This document shows positions 1 to 8,275 of a stretch of 64,000 bases of DNA, piece after piece (within the stretch, counting starts at the first letter, position 1; each line of letters begins with the position of its first letter). Source of the stretch: CAWFKS01 sp963816435 (GTDB taxonomy: Bacteria; Pseudomonadota; Alphaproteobacteria; Rhizobiales; Rhizobiaceae); assembly GCA_963816435.1 (NCBI GenBank), contig CAWFKS010000012.1, positions 62,001 to 126,000 of the forward strand. Reading direction: 5' to 3'. Under the pieces are notes generated by a model, which did no database searches, was not told the DNA's origin, and worked only from the letters and a program-made list of their open reading frames with translations. Both the position numbers and the translations under genes were made by a program.

Positions 1-379
1 GGGCACGCATGAAGCGGTCGAACTCTTCCTGGTCCTTGGCGCGGCGCAGTTCGCGGTAGTAGTCCTCGAACTCCGAACGCATCTCTTCGAGCTTGCGGCG
101 CTCCTCGTTGAGCCTCTGCAGCTCGTTGTCGCGCCACTCGTCGAAGGCCACGTTGCCGGTGCGGGAGAACCCGCCTGCCTTGTAGGAAGCCTTGTGGCAT
201 CCCTTGAAGAACCCGTCCGTGGCGCGGTTCACGTCACGCTTGAACCCGTCGAGCCTGTCGCCCCACAGGATGTAGGCGAGCATGGCGAAGCCGAGCGGCC
301 AAAACACCATGAAGCCGATCACCATCAACGCGATGGTCGCCGGCGTCCACGCGGGACGTATCAGTGCTGAATTGGTCAT
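1..379 (-). CDS. DUF2852 family membrane protein (partial, C-terminus off window)
   Basis: An open frame reads leftward from an ATG at 379 and runs off the window edge without a stop, giving about 126 residues. Residues about 14-40 form one hydrophobic membrane segment rich in Ile, Met, Phe and Leu. From about residue 80 the chain becomes highly charged (NELQRLNEERRKLEEMR), as in a coiled coil. This matches the DUF2852 family of alphaproteobacteria: one N-terminal helix followed by a charged cytoplasmic tail. The function is unknown. It lies divergent from infC, upstream of the alpha/beta hydrolase gene and on the same strand as it. Confidence 0.75.
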   Translation of the reverse strand, partial: MTNSALIRPAWTPATIALMVIGFMVFWPLGFAMLAYILWGDRLDGFKRDVNRATDGFFKGCHKASYKAGGFSRTGNVAFDEWRDNELQRLNEERRKLEEMRSEFEDYYRELRRAKDQEEFDRFMRA

Positions 380-533
380 TTCACCCGTTCCTTGTCGATC
401 GTAGCGGCCAACGCGACCGCATGAAAATCGAAATGGGAACATCTTTGCGGCGATTCAATACGATTTCGGCCGAAATCGGACAAACGACTATGGACAAACG
501 GGTTTTTCGGACGTTGCGCAAGGTAAAGCCGGG

Positions 534-1322
534 TCAGCCGGCCTGTTCGACCAGCCGGTCCAGCGCGTCGGTCATCATCTTTATGTCCTGCGGGCGCGAC
601 AGCCGGTGGTCGCCGTCGCGGATCAGCGACAGCGTCACGTCGTCGGCCGGCAGGTGCTCCACCAGCTTCAGCGCGTGGGCGAAAGGCACGTCGGCGTCCT
701 CCATCCCCTGCAGGATCGCCACCGGGCAGTGCGTGTCGATGACGCCTTCCAGCACCCGGTTCTTCCGCCCGTCCTCGATCAGTGCCGCGGTGTAGATGTC
801 GGGCTCGGGCGAATAGTCCGACGGCACCTCGAACAGGCCGCGTGTTTCCAGTTCCTTCTTCTGCGCCTTCGTCAGGTGCGGCTCGACCAGCTCCACCGTG
901 AAGTCCGGCGCCGGCGCCAGAAGCAGGATGCCGGCCAGCCGCTCGCGCTCGCCGGCGCGGTCGAGTTCCTGCGCCATCCTGAGCGCCACCCACGCGCCCA
1001 TCGACGAGCCGGCGAGGATCTGCGGGCCTTCGGTGAAGCGCCGGAACACGGCGAGGCTCTGCGCCAGCCATGTCGAGATCGTGCCGTCCTCGAACCTTCC
1101 GCCGGATTCGCCGTGGCCCGAATAGTCGTGGCGCGTGCAGGCGCGGCCGTGCTTTGCCGCCCAGGCGTCGAGCGCCTGCGCCTTGGTGCCCTTCATGTCC
1201 GAACGGTAGCCGCCGAGCCAGACCACGCCTGGTGCCGCACCCGCGCGATGCCGCACCGCTATTCTGACGCCGTCGACCTCGATGAACTCCGGTTGCCGTT
1301 CGCCCGTGCTTTCGTCCGCCAT
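534..1322 (-). CDS. Alpha/beta hydrolase
   Basis: This is a 262-residue cytosolic hydrolase of unknown substrate. The nucleophile elbow GSSMG places the catalytic Ser near residue 107. An acidic residue within GMEDADVPF and the His of RDGDHRLS near the C-terminus complete a plausible Ser-Asp-His triad. The YSGHGES segment near residues 67-73 is typical of serine aminopeptidase S33-like or ABHD-type esterases. I chose the ATG at 1322 (MADESTGERQ) over an upstream in-frame start because the extra 50 residues are Arg-rich and unlike the fold. The gene is divergent from infC. It could be an esterase, thioesterase or deacylase, and the sequence does not decide between them. Confidence 0.82.
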   Translation of the reverse strand: MADESTGERQPEFIEVDGVRIAVRHRAGAAPGVVWLGGYRSDMKGTKAQALDAWAAKHGRACTRHDYSGHGESGGRFEDGTISTWLAQSLAVFRRFTEGPQILAGSSMGAWVALRMAQELDRAGERERLAGILLLAPAPDFTVELVEPHLTKAQKKELETRGLFEVPSDYSPEPDIYTAALIEDGRKNRVLEGVIDTHCPVAILQGMEDADVPFAHALKLVEHLPADDVTLSLIRDGDHRLSRPQDIKMMTDALDRLVEQAG

Positions 1323-1453
1323 TCCTGTCCTCCTGTCTTGTCCGCCGCCCGATGCTCGCCGAGCCGGCATACAGCCCGGAACTTCCCGCCGCTCCCGCCG
1401 GTTTCGGCAGGAACATTCGGTCGCGAGGGTGATTAATTCCGCGATCCGTGCTA

Positions 1454-1482
1454 TTGACACCGATGCGGCGGCTACCACATTG
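1454..1482 (+). promoter_or_regulatory. Possible sigma-70-type promoter of infC
   Basis: A perfect TTGACA at 1454-1459 is followed after 17 bases by ACATTG, a weak -10 element, about 65 bases upstream of the infC start codon. The -35 match and position are good and the -10 match is poor, so this is tentative. Confidence 0.35.
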
Positions 1483-1547
1483 CGCCGGCTGATGCCCGGT
1501 GTGCCGCCGGTATCCGTATTTCGTCAACAGTTGAGGAGACAACGACC

Positions 1548-2084
1548 ATTCGCAGACCGTTCAAAGCCGCGCCTCCCACCAAGGAAGGCCCGCGCGCCAA
1601 CCGGGAGATCCGGGTTCCGAGAATCCAGCTCATCGACGACGAGGGCACCAATCGCGGCGTCGTCACCACCGACGAGGCGCTCTCCATTGCCGAGGAGATG
1701 GGACTCGACCTTGTCGAGATCTCGCCGAATTCAGATCCGCCCGTCTGCAAGATCACCGATCTGGGCAAGCTCAAATACCAGAGCCAGAAAAAGGCCTCCG
1801 AGGCCCGCAAGAAGCAGAAGACCATCGAGATCAAGGAGATCAAGATGCGTCCGAACATCGACACCCACGATTACGAGGTGAAGATGAAGGCGGTGCGCCG
1901 CTTCTTCGAGGAAGGCGACAAGGTCAAGCTGACGCTGCGCTTCCGCGGCCGCGAGATGGCCCACATGGAACTCGGCATGCAGTTGCTGAACCGCGTGCGC
2001 GAGGAAGTGGGCGAGATCGCCAAGGTCGAGGCCGAGCCCAAGCTCGAAGGCCGTCAGATGATGATGGTGCTGGCGCCGCGCTGA
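1548..2084 (+). CDS. infC: Translation initiation factor IF-3
   Basis: IF-3 binds the 30S subunit, prevents premature 50S joining and checks start-codon pairing. The frame encodes 178 residues with the usual two domains: an N-terminal domain to about residue 80 (REIRVPRIQLIDDEGTN, LVEISPNSDPPVCKI) and a C-terminal domain (IKEIKMRPNIDTHDY, LRFRGREMAH). No ATG, GTG or TTG lies upstream of the conserved N-terminus. The frame is instead opened by ATT at 1548, preceded by GAGGAG with 9-base spacing. An ATT start is the known autoregulatory device of infC, because IF-3 discriminates against its own non-canonical start. The length is normal for the family. It is followed by rpmI and rplT, as in most bacteria. 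Confidence 0.93.
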   Translation: MRRPFKAAPPTKEGPRANREIRVPRIQLIDDEGTNRGVVTTDEALSIAEEMGLDLVEISPNSDPPVCKITDLGKLKYQSQKKASEARKKQKTIEIKEIKMRPNIDTHDYEVKMKAVRRFFEEGDKVKLTLRFRGREMAHMELGMQLLNRVREEVGEIAKVEAEPKLEGRQMMMVLAPR

Positions 2085-2112
2085 CGGCGCCGCGCCGCCC
2101 GCATCGAGCCTG

Positions 2113-2141
2113 TTGCGCTTTGGCGGCGGCATCGCTATAAG
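2113..2141 (+). promoter_or_regulatory. Promoter for rpmI-rplT
   Basis: TTGCGC at 2113-2118 and TATAAG at 2136-2141 are separated by exactly 17 bases and lie in the 234-base gap between infC and rpmI. The predicted transcript would carry a leader of about 170 bases before rpmI, long enough for the L20-type autoregulation known in this operon. No specific L20 site was identified. Confidence 0.5.
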
Positions 2142-2318
2142 GCCGCGTTTCGAGCCGTCCGGCAGGGCATGCCGTGGCGGCTCATAATGCTGAAAAGCTC
2201 ACTTTGACCATCGAGCGAAGCGAGAAGCGGCCGACCGGCCGCCGCCGGTCGTCCGGCGCCCTTGCGGAGCCGTTTGCGAAGCAAACTGGCGTGAGCGCAT
2301 AAAAACGGAGAAAGCAAA

Positions 2319-2529
2319 ATGCCCAAGATGAAGACGAAGTCCTCTGCCAAGAAGCGCTTCAAGATCACCGCGACCGGCAAGGTCAAGGTCGGCATGCCAT
2401 GGGCAAGCGCCATGGCATGATCAAGCGCTCCAACAAGTTCATCCGCGACGCGCGCGGCATGTCCGTTCTTGCGGCGCCCGATGCCAAGAAGGTGTCCGCA
2501 ATCTCATGCCCAACGGAGGCGGCGTCTAG
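2319..2529 (+). CDS. rpmI: 50S ribosomal protein L35 (two frameshifts in this sequence)
   Basis: This is the small basic 50S protein L35, recognised by the start MPKMKTKSSAKKRFKITATG and the core GKRHGMIKRSNKFIRDARG. In the sequence as given, the start frame stops early at about 2420. The core continues in another frame from about 2396, and the C-terminus (RNLMPNGG, stop at 2527-2529) needs a further shift at about 2490. The second shift is explained by one missing base. The first is explained by one missing base or two extra bases. L35 is a universal ribosomal protein and no other copy is seen, so sequence error is more likely than gene loss. The SD GGAG lies 9 bases before the ATG. The intact product would be about 66-70 residues. 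Confidence 0.88.
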
Positions 2530-2565
2530 ACGCCCGCCCGGAAGAACTTTCAGGAGTAGCTCACG

Positions 2566-2967
2566 ATGGCACGCGTCAAGAGGGGCGTTACCGCCCACGC
2601 CAAGCACAAGAAGGTCCTGAAGTCCGCCAAGGGCTTCTACGGCCGCCGCAAGAACACCATCCGCACCGCGAAGTCGGCCGTCGAGAAATCGATGCAGTAT
2701 GCCTATCGCGACCGGAAGAACCGCAAGCGCAATTTCCGCGCCCTGTGGATCCAGCGCATCAACGCCGCCGCGCGCGAGCACGGCCTGACCTATGCCCGCC
2801 TCATCGACGGGCTGAACAAGGCCGGCATCGAGATCGACCGCAAGGTGCTGTCCGACATGGCCATCCACGAGCCGCAGGCGTTCGCCGCCGTGGCCGCCAA
2901 GGCCAAGGAGGCGCTCGCCTACCTCAAGGACACCACCCCGAATGCTTTTGAGGCCGCTGTCGCCTAA
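2566..2967 (+). CDS. rplT: 50S ribosomal protein L20
   Basis: L20 is an early-binding 50S assembly protein and the autoregulator of the infC-rpmI-rplT operon in other bacteria. The frame is intact at 133 residues and shows the family signature start MARVKRGVTAHAKHKKVLK, the long basic helix (GFYGRRKNTIRTAKSAVEK) and the globular C-terminal domain (WIQRINAAAREHGLTYARLI). It begins 36 bases after the rpmI stop and is followed by a strong hairpin terminator. This is a typical length for alphaproteobacterial L20, whose C-terminus carries a short Ala-rich tail. Confidence 0.97.
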   Translation: MARVKRGVTAHAKHKKVLKSAKGFYGRRKNTIRTAKSAVEKSMQYAYRDRKNRKRNFRALWIQRINAAAREHGLTYARLIDGLNKAGIEIDRKVLSDMAIHEPQAFAAVAAKAKEALAYLKDTTPNAFEAAVA

Positions 2968-3008
2968 GGCTCCAGCGCTTCCCAAGCATTTCGAAATCTG
3001 ACATTGGG

Positions 3009-3045
3009 AAACCCGCGCTGGCAGGGCCGGCGCGGGTTTTTCTTT
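3009..3045 (+). terminator. Rho-independent terminator or attenuator between rplT and pheS
   Basis: A 10-bp perfect stem (AAACCCGCGC pairing with GCGCGGGTTT, 11-base loop) is followed by a T-rich tail (TTCTTT). It lies 42 bases past rplT and 24 bases before pheS, so it may end the ribosomal-protein transcript or attenuate readthrough into pheS. Confidence 0.75.
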
Positions 3046-3068
3046 GAGCGACCGTCAGGAAGAAGACC

Positions 3069-4168
3069 GTGAACGAACAGACGAGCGACCTGAAGACACT
3101 CGAAGCCACGCTTGCTGGCCGAGATCGAGGCGGCGGCCGACGAGGCCGCGCTCGAGGCGATCCGCGTGGCGGCCCTCGGCAAGAAGGGCTCGGTCTCCGA
3201 GCGGCTGAAGTCGCTGGGCGCGATGAGCCCGGAGGAGCGCCAGGTCATGGGCCCGGCGATCAACGGGCTGAAGGCGACGGTCGGCGACGCGATTTCGGCG
3301 CGCCGCGCCACGCTGCGCGATGCCGCGATCGAGGCCAGGCTCGCCGCCGAGACCGTCGACGTGACGCTGCCGGTGCGCGCGGCACCCGCCGAGCGCGGCC
3401 GCGTCCACCCGATCAGCCAGGTCATCGACGAGATCGCCGCGATCTTCGGCGACCTCGGCTTCAAGATCGCCGAGGGGCCGGACATCGAGACCGACTACTA
3501 CAATTTCACCGCGCTGAATTTCCCCGAAGGCCATCCGGCGCGCGAGATGCACGACACGTTCTTCTTCGAGCCGAACGAGGACGGCGAGCGCAAGCTTCTG
3601 CGCACCCACACCTCGCCGGTGCAGATCCGCACCATGGAGGCGCAGAAGCCGCCGATCCGCATCGTCATCCCCGGCAAGACCTACCGGCAGGATTCGGACG
3701 CCACCCACACGCCGATGTTCCACCAGCTCGAGGGGCTGGTGATCGACAGGACCGCCAACGTCGCCAACATGCGCTGGGTGCTGGAGGAGTTCTGCAAGGC
3801 CTTCTTCGAGGTGCCGTCGCTCAACATGCGCTTCCGCCCGAGCTTCTTCCCGTTCACCGAGCCGAGCCTCGAGGTGGACATCCAGTGCGACCGCTCGCGT
3901 CCCGGCGAGGTTCGCTTCGGCGAGGGCACGGACTGGATGGAGATCCTCGGCTGCGGCATGGTCCACCCGAACGTGCTCAGGTTCGGCGGCCTCGATCCCG
4001 GACGAATACCAGGGTTTTGCCTGGGGCATGGGCATCGACCGCATCGCCATGCTGAAATACGGCATGCCGGACCTGCGCGCCTTCTTCGACGCCGACGTGC
4101 GCTGGCTGGCGCATTACGGCTTCCGCCCGCTCGACATGCCGACGCTGTTCGGAGGCCTGAGCACTTGA
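3069..4168 (+). CDS. pheS: Phenylalanyl-tRNA synthetase alpha subunit (two frameshifts)
   Basis: PheS is the catalytic alpha subunit of the alpha2beta2 enzyme that charges tRNA-Phe. Restored length is about 365 residues, normal for the family. The N-terminal helical tRNA-binding arm is followed by the class II core: motif 2 (YRQDSDATHTPMFHQLEG) and motif 3 near the C-terminus (GFAWGMGIDRIAMLKYGMPD). Two one-base insertions break it. One is at about 3111-3114, where CTTGCTGGCC should read CTGCTGGCC to join MNEQTSDLKTLEAT to LLAEIEAA. The other is at about 4001, where GATCCCGGACG should read GATCCGGACG. The gene is essential and single, so both are probably consensus errors. PheT lies 1.6 kb downstream, separated by toxin-antitoxin-like genes and a GFA-family gene. 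Confidence 0.92.
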
Positions 4169-4204
4169 TTTTATCGTGGCCACAATTAAATATGGTGGCA
4201 GCGG

Positions 4205-4480
4205 ATGGAACTGGAGTGGGACGAGGCGAAGCGGCTCGATGCACTTGTGCGAGCATGGAGTCGATTTCGCGGATGTAGCCCTGCTTCGACACTGGAGACG
4301 GCACGCACCGTTACCGACAGATGCGGTATGACTATGGCGAGGCGCGTTGGGTAACATACGGCATATCGACGAGCGACTGCACGTGGTCTGCTGGACGAAT
4401 CGCAAAGGGCGCAGTGCGCATCATTTCGTTGAGAAAGGCGAACGACCGTGAACAGAAGAGCCTATTCCGCGTCTGCCTGA
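4205..4480 (+). pseudogene. brnT: BrnT-family toxin, broken by about four indels
   Basis: BrnT toxins are RNase-like proteins neutralised by BrnA. The start MELEWDEAKRLDALV and the pieces EHGVDFADVAL, FDTGDGTHRYRQMRYDYG, EARWVTYG, IDERLHVVCWTNRKG and VRIISLRKANDREQK form a complete BrnT-like chain. They lie in alternating frames, needing corrections near 4248, 4285, 4356 and 4411. Four indels in 270 bases suggest either real decay of a non-essential toxin or very poor local consensus, since essential pheS and rpmI close by are also shifted. The end is approximate because it overlaps the brnA start and another indel. If intact it would form a normal brnT-brnA operon. Confidence 0.65.
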
Positions 4481-4757
4481 ACACCTGCCGCCGCTGACCG
4501 ACGAGGACGGCGAGGTTCGGGAACTGACGGCCGAGGACATGAAGCACTTTCGTCCGATGAAGGAGGTGTTTCCCGAGATCGTCGAGGCATTCGAGCGCAT
4601 GCGCGGTCAGCGCGGGCCCCAAAAATCGCCGACCAAGGAGCGCGTCGGGCTGCGGCTCGACCACGAGGTGGTTGAGCATTTCCGTGCCGGCGGCCCTGGT
4701 TGGCAGAGCCGCATCAACGAGGTGCTGGTGAAGCACGTGAAGGGGGAGCGTGCGTGA
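4448..4757 (+). CDS. brnA: BrnA-family antitoxin (one frameshift)
   Basis: BrnA antitoxins bind BrnT and repress their own operon through a C-terminal ribbon-helix-helix domain. The C-terminal part (KERVGLRLDHEVVEHF, then WQSRINEVLVKHV) is a clear RHH domain with the characteristic basic strand and R-I-N-x-V-L helix. The start is probably GTG 4448 (MNRRAYS), joined to LPEHLPPLTDEDGEV by removing one base near 4468-4472. The restored length is about 102 residues. An alternative internal ATG at 4539 gives a 72-residue product that keeps the whole DNA-binding domain. It overlaps the end of the BrnT frame, as expected of a coupled pair. Confidence 0.72.
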
Positions 4758-4813
4758 CGCAGCCCTTATTCGCGTGCGACGAGCGGCTCGCGAGCGTCTG
4801 AGCATTCTGACCG

Positions 4814-5051
4814 ATGCCGACGCTGCTGAATCTGGCACGGCTACAAGTTCAGGTTCTATGCTCTGGATGCCGACGAACCGCCGCACGTCCATGTTTTCAA
4901 GGACGACAAGACATTGAAGGTGTGGCTGCAAAGTTTGGAAGTCGCTCGAAACGGCGGCTACACTGAGCGGGAAATCGCACGGCTGCTGGCAATCGTCGCA
5001 GAGCGGCGGAACGAATGGATTGGTGTCTGGAATGACTTCTTTGGCCTTTGA
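4814..5051 (+). CDS. DUF4160 protein (one frameshift)
   Basis: The chain MPTLLN, then HGYKFRFYALDADEPPHVHV and FKDDKTLKVWLQSLEVARN, matches the DUF4160 family, small proteins with a D-E-P-P-H-x-H-V motif near residues 20-27 that are usually paired with DUF2442. The ATG-led frame changes at about 4832, where one extra base separates MPTLLN from the conserved HGYKF. The stop at 5049-5051 lies inside the downstream DUF2442 gene, so the two are probably translationally coupled. Restored length is about 78 residues. Biochemical function is unknown. The arrangement is toxin-antitoxin-like by context only. Confidence 0.72.
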
Positions 5052-5310
5052 GACCGACGAGATGCGTCCGGTGAAGGCGTGGTGCTCGGAGCACGACGTT
5101 CACGTCACGCTCGCCGACGGACGTTCCATCGCCACCCCCCTGTGGTGGTATCCGTTCCTCGCCGGGCTGGATCAGGCGGCGCTGAACGACATCGAGTTGA
5201 TGTACGAGGGCGTCTGGTGGCCGGCCGTGGACGAGGGCATCTCGATCAGGAGCATGTTTCTCGGCAGGAAGGCACCCGGCGCCGTCCCGCCCTCCGTCGC
5301 GGCAGAATAG
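5032..5310 (+). CDS. DUF2442 protein
   Basis: This intact frame encodes 92 residues from ATG 5032, or 96 from GTG 5020. It shows the DUF2442 pattern: an N-terminal strand pair (HDVHVTLADGRSIATPLWWY) that marks the family, then FLAGLDQAALNDIELMYEGVWWPAVDEGISI. DUF2442 proteins are frequent second genes of small DUF4160 operons. This one overlaps its DUF4160 neighbour by about 20-30 bases. A DNA-binding or antitoxin role is inferred from the usual pairing, not shown here. It lies between pheS and pheT together with BrnT/BrnA, which makes this a small accessory cluster inside a conserved operon. Confidence 0.8.
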   Translation: MTSLAFETDEMRPVKAWCSEHDVHVTLADGRSIATPLWWYPFLAGLDQAALNDIELMYEGVWWPAVDEGISIRSMFLGRKAPGAVPPSVAAE

Positions 5311-5344
5311 GGCTCGCCGCCATGGCGGCAGAACAAGGAAAGAC

Positions 5345-5788
5345 ATGGCTGACACCGAAAATGAAGAGACACGCCACACCGGCGGCTGCCGCTGCGGCGC
5401 CGTGCGCTTCAGCGCGTCGGCCGAGCCGATCCAGATCTCCTACTGCCACTGCAAGGACTGCCGGAAATCGACCGCCGCGCCGGTCTCGGCCTTCGTCGGC
5501 TTTCATGTGAAGGACGTCACGTTCGAAAGCGACGACACGCTGCAGATCTACCGGGTCGATACCGTGACGCGTTCCTTCTGCGGCACCTGCGGCACGCCGA
5601 TTGCCTATGTCGACACCAGGCTTCCCGGCGACATCTGGTTCATGCTCGGCGCCATGGACGAGCCGGCCGCCTACAAGCCACAGCTTCACGCCTGGGTGCG
5701 CCAGCAGCTGCCATTCGTGCACATGCCCGACAACCTGCCGCGCCACCCCGGCTTCAGCATCGAGCGATCAGAGAGCAACGAAGAATGA
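5345..5788 (+). CDS. GFA family zinc protein (glutathione-dependent formaldehyde-activating-like)
   Basis: This 147-residue protein has the GFA zinc-site cysteines in order: GGCRCGAVRF (residues about 13-22), YCHCKDCRK (about 33-41) and FCGTCGTPIAY (about 78-88). The family coordinates two zinc ions and includes enzymes said to condense formaldehyde with glutathione, but most members have no assigned substrate. Its stop overlaps the pheT start (ATGA), so it is translationally coupled to pheT. That coupling suggests pheT can be expressed from this side even though the brnTA and DUF4160 genes separate it from pheS. Confidence 0.85.
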   Translation: MADTENEETRHTGGCRCGAVRFSASAEPIQISYCHCKDCRKSTAAPVSAFVGFHVKDVTFESDDTLQIYRVDTVTRSFCGTCGTPIAYVDTRLPGDIWFMLGAMDEPAAYKPQLHAWVRQQLPFVHMPDNLPRHPGFSIERSESNEE

Positions 5789-8274
5789 AATTCACCCTGT
5801 CCTGGCTGAAGGACCATCTCGACACCGAAGCCTCGCTTTCCGAGATCGTCGAACGGCTCACCATGATCGGGCTCGAGGTCGAGTCCGTCGACGACAAGGC
5901 GGGGCTGAAGCCCTTCGTCATCGCCCGCGTCGTCAGCGCCGAAAAGCACCCCGATGCCGACAAGCTGCAGGTGCTGAAGGTCGACACCGGCTCCGGCGAT
6001 CCCGTCCAGGTGGTCTGCGGCGCGCCCAACGCCCGCGCCGGCCTCGTCGGCGCCTTCGCCGCGCCCGGCACCTACGTGCCCGGCATCGACGTGACGCTCG
6101 CCGTCGGCAATATCCGTGGCGTCGAAAGCCGTGGCATGATGTGCTCGGAACGCGAGCTGCAGCTGTCCGACGAGCATTCCGGCATCATCGACCTTCCCGA
6201 CGACGCGCCGGTCGGGCAGAGCTTCGCCGCCTACGCGCATCTCGACGATCCGGTCATCGAGATCAACCTGACGCCGAACCGGCCGGACGCCACCGGCGTC
6301 TATGGCATCGCCCGCGACCTCGCCGCCGCCGGCCTCGGCACGCTGAAGGACCGCGCCATCGAACCCGCGACCGGCAGCGGCGCATGTCCGGTGAAGGTGA
6401 CGATCGACGCGCCCGACCTGTGCCCCGGCTTCGCGCTCAGGCTGGTCCGGGGCGTCAAGAACGGCGCCTCGCCGAAATGGATGCAGCAGCGCCTCATCGC
6501 CATCGGCCTGCGCCCCATCAACGCGCTGGTCGACATCACCAACTACGTCACCTTCGACCGCGGCCGCCCGCTGCACGTCTTCGACGCCGCCAGGGTCGCC
6601 GGCAATCTCGTCGTGCGCCGCGCCAACGACGGCGAAAAACTGCTGGCGCTGGACGAGCGCGAATACACGCTGACCTCCGAAATGTGCGTGATCGCCGACG
6701 ACAACGGCGTGGAGTCGCTGGCCGGCGTGATGGGCGGAGAGCATTCCGGCTGCGACGAGAATACGACCGACGTGCTGATCGAATCCGCGCTGTGGGACCC
6801 GCTGACCACCGCCCGTACCGGCCGCGATCTCGGCATCATCACCGACGCGCGCTACCGGTTCGAGCGCGGCGTCGATCCCGAGTTCATGGTGCCTGGGCTG
6901 GAGCTCGCCACGCATCTGGTCACCGAGTTCTGCGGCGGCGAGCCGACCGAGGCCGAGATCGTCGGCTATGACGGCTATACGCCGAAACTGATCGAGTTCC
7001 CGGTGTCGGAGGTCAAGCGGCTGACCGGTGTCGCCGTGCGCGAGGAAGAATCGCGCGACATCCTGGCGCGTCTCGGCTTCGGCGTCGCCGAGGCGCACGA
7101 GACCGAGGTTTTCGGCTCCGGTCCGCCCACCGGCACGATCGGCTACGTGACGAAGGAAAAGTCGCGCGAGCTGCCGAAGCAAGGCTATCTCGCCGTCTCC
7201 GTGCCGTCGTGGCGGCCGGACGTCGAGGGCAAGGCCGACCTCGTGGAAGAAGTCATGCGGATCCATGGCGTCGACCGCATCGCGCCGCAACCCATGCATT
7301 CGCACGACGCCGTCAGCGGCAGGATCCTGACGACGCTGCAGGTGCGCACCCGCTCCGCGCGCCGGGCGCTCGCCGTGCGCGGCATGATGGAGGCCGTCAC
7401 CTGGTCCTTCGTCGCCGAAGAGCACGCGCGGCTCTTCGCCGATGGCCATGCCGTCCCGATCCTGGCAAATCCGATCGCCGCCGACATGTCCGCCATGCGG
7501 CCCTCGCTGCTGCCGGGCCTGATCGCGGCCGCGCAGCGCAATGCCGACCGCGGCTTCGCCGACGTGGCGATCTTCGAGCTCGGCGCCGCCTACCAGGGCG
7601 ACAGGCCGGGCGACCAGCGCCAGGCCGCCGCCGGCATCCGCCGCGGCACCGCGCGCTTCACCGGGCAGGGTCGCCACTGGGCCGGCAATGCCGAGCCGGT
7701 CGGCGTGTTCGACGCCAAGGCAGACGCGCTGGCAGCGCTCGAGGCCGCCGGCGCGCCGGTCGACAAGCTGCAGGTCGAGGCCGGCGGCCCGTCCTGGTAT
7801 CACCCCGGCCGCTCCGGCACGCTGAAGCTCGGCCCCAAGATGGTGCTCGGCACGTTCGGCGAGTTCCACCCGAAGGCGCTGGAGACGCTCGACGTGTCCG
7901 GCCCGCTGTGCGGTTTCGAAGTCTGGCTCGACGCCATCCCCGAGCCGAAGGCCAAGCCGACGCGCACCAGGCCGCGGCTCGACCTGTCGCCGTTCCAGGC
8001 GGTCCGGCGCGACTTCGCCTTCGTCGTCGACCGCGGCGTCGAGGCGGCACAGCTCACCCGCGCGGCGGCCGCGGCCGACAAGAAGCTGATCACCGGCGTG
8101 CGCGTCTTCGACGTGTTCGAGGGCGCTTCGCTGGGCGAGGGCAAGAAGTCGCTGGCCATCGAGGTGGCGATCCAGCCGACCGACAAGACGCTGACCGACG
8201 AGGATTTCGAGGCGCTGGCCACGCGCATCGTCGACAACGTCGCCAAACAGACCGGCGGCGTGCTGCGCGGCTAG
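5785..8274 (+). CDS. pheT: Phenylalanyl-tRNA synthetase beta subunit
   Basis: PheT is the large beta subunit that binds and positions tRNA-Phe and edits mischarged Tyr. The intact 829-residue frame is a normal length. Domain order: start MKFTLSWLKDHLDTEAS; tRNA-binding EMAP-like OB domain (about residues 40-150, SAEKHPDADKLQVLKVD); B3/B4 editing domain (about 200-390, VDITNYVTFDRGRPLHVFDA, then ARYRFERGVDPEF); B5 helix-turn-helix domain; catalytic-like core; and C-terminal ferredoxin-fold anticodon-binding domain (RRDFAFVVDRGVEAAQL to FRIVDNVAKQTGG-type end). The segment at 7080-7150 after VAEAHETEVFG is a typical variable loop. No frameshift is seen. Confidence 0.97.
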   Translation: MKFTLSWLKDHLDTEASLSEIVERLTMIGLEVESVDDKAGLKPFVIARVVSAEKHPDADKLQVLKVDTGSGDPVQVVCGAPNARAGLVGAFAAPGTYVPGIDVTLAVGNIRGVESRGMMCSERELQLSDEHSGIIDLPDDAPVGQSFAAYAHLDDPVIEINLTPNRPDATGVYGIARDLAAAGLGTLKDRAIEPATGSGACPVKVTIDAPDLCPGFALRLVRGVKNGASPKWMQQRLIAIGLRPINALVDITNYVTFDRGRPLHVFDAARVAGNLVVRRANDGEKLLALDEREYTLTSEMCVIADDNGVESLAGVMGGEHSGCDENTTDVLIESALWDPLTTARTGRDLGIITDARYRFERGVDPEFMVPGLELATHLVTEFCGGEPTEAEIVGYDGYTPKLIEFPVSEVKRLTGVAVREEESRDILARLGFGVAEAHETEVFGSGPPTGTIGYVTKEKSRELPKQGYLAVSVPSWRPDVEGKADLVEEVMRIHGVDRIAPQPMHSHDAVSGRILTTLQVRTRSARRALAVRGMMEAVTWSFVAEEHARLFADGHAVPILANPIAADMSAMRPSLLPGLIAAAQRNADRGFADVAIFELGAAYQGDRPGDQRQAAAGIRRGTARFTGQGRHWAGNAEPVGVFDAKADALAALEAAGAPVDKLQVEAGGPSWYHPGRSGTLKLGPKMVLGTFGEFHPKALETLDVSGPLCGFEVWLDAIPEPKAKPTRTRPRLDLSPFQAVRRDFAFVVDRGVEAAQLTRAAAAADKKLITGVRVFDVFEGASLGEGKKSLAIEVAIQPTDKTLTDEDFEALATRIVDNVAKQTGGVLRG

Positions 8275-8275
8275 C

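Noticed and set aside
5686..7869. Very long minus-strand open frame (over 700 codons) opposite pheT, and similar antisense frames opposite lepA, infB, pnp and glcB
   Set aside because: High G+C with strong third-position bias keeps antisense frames open. They have no ribosome sites, no domains and are rich in His, Arg, Val and Gln as expected of shadows.
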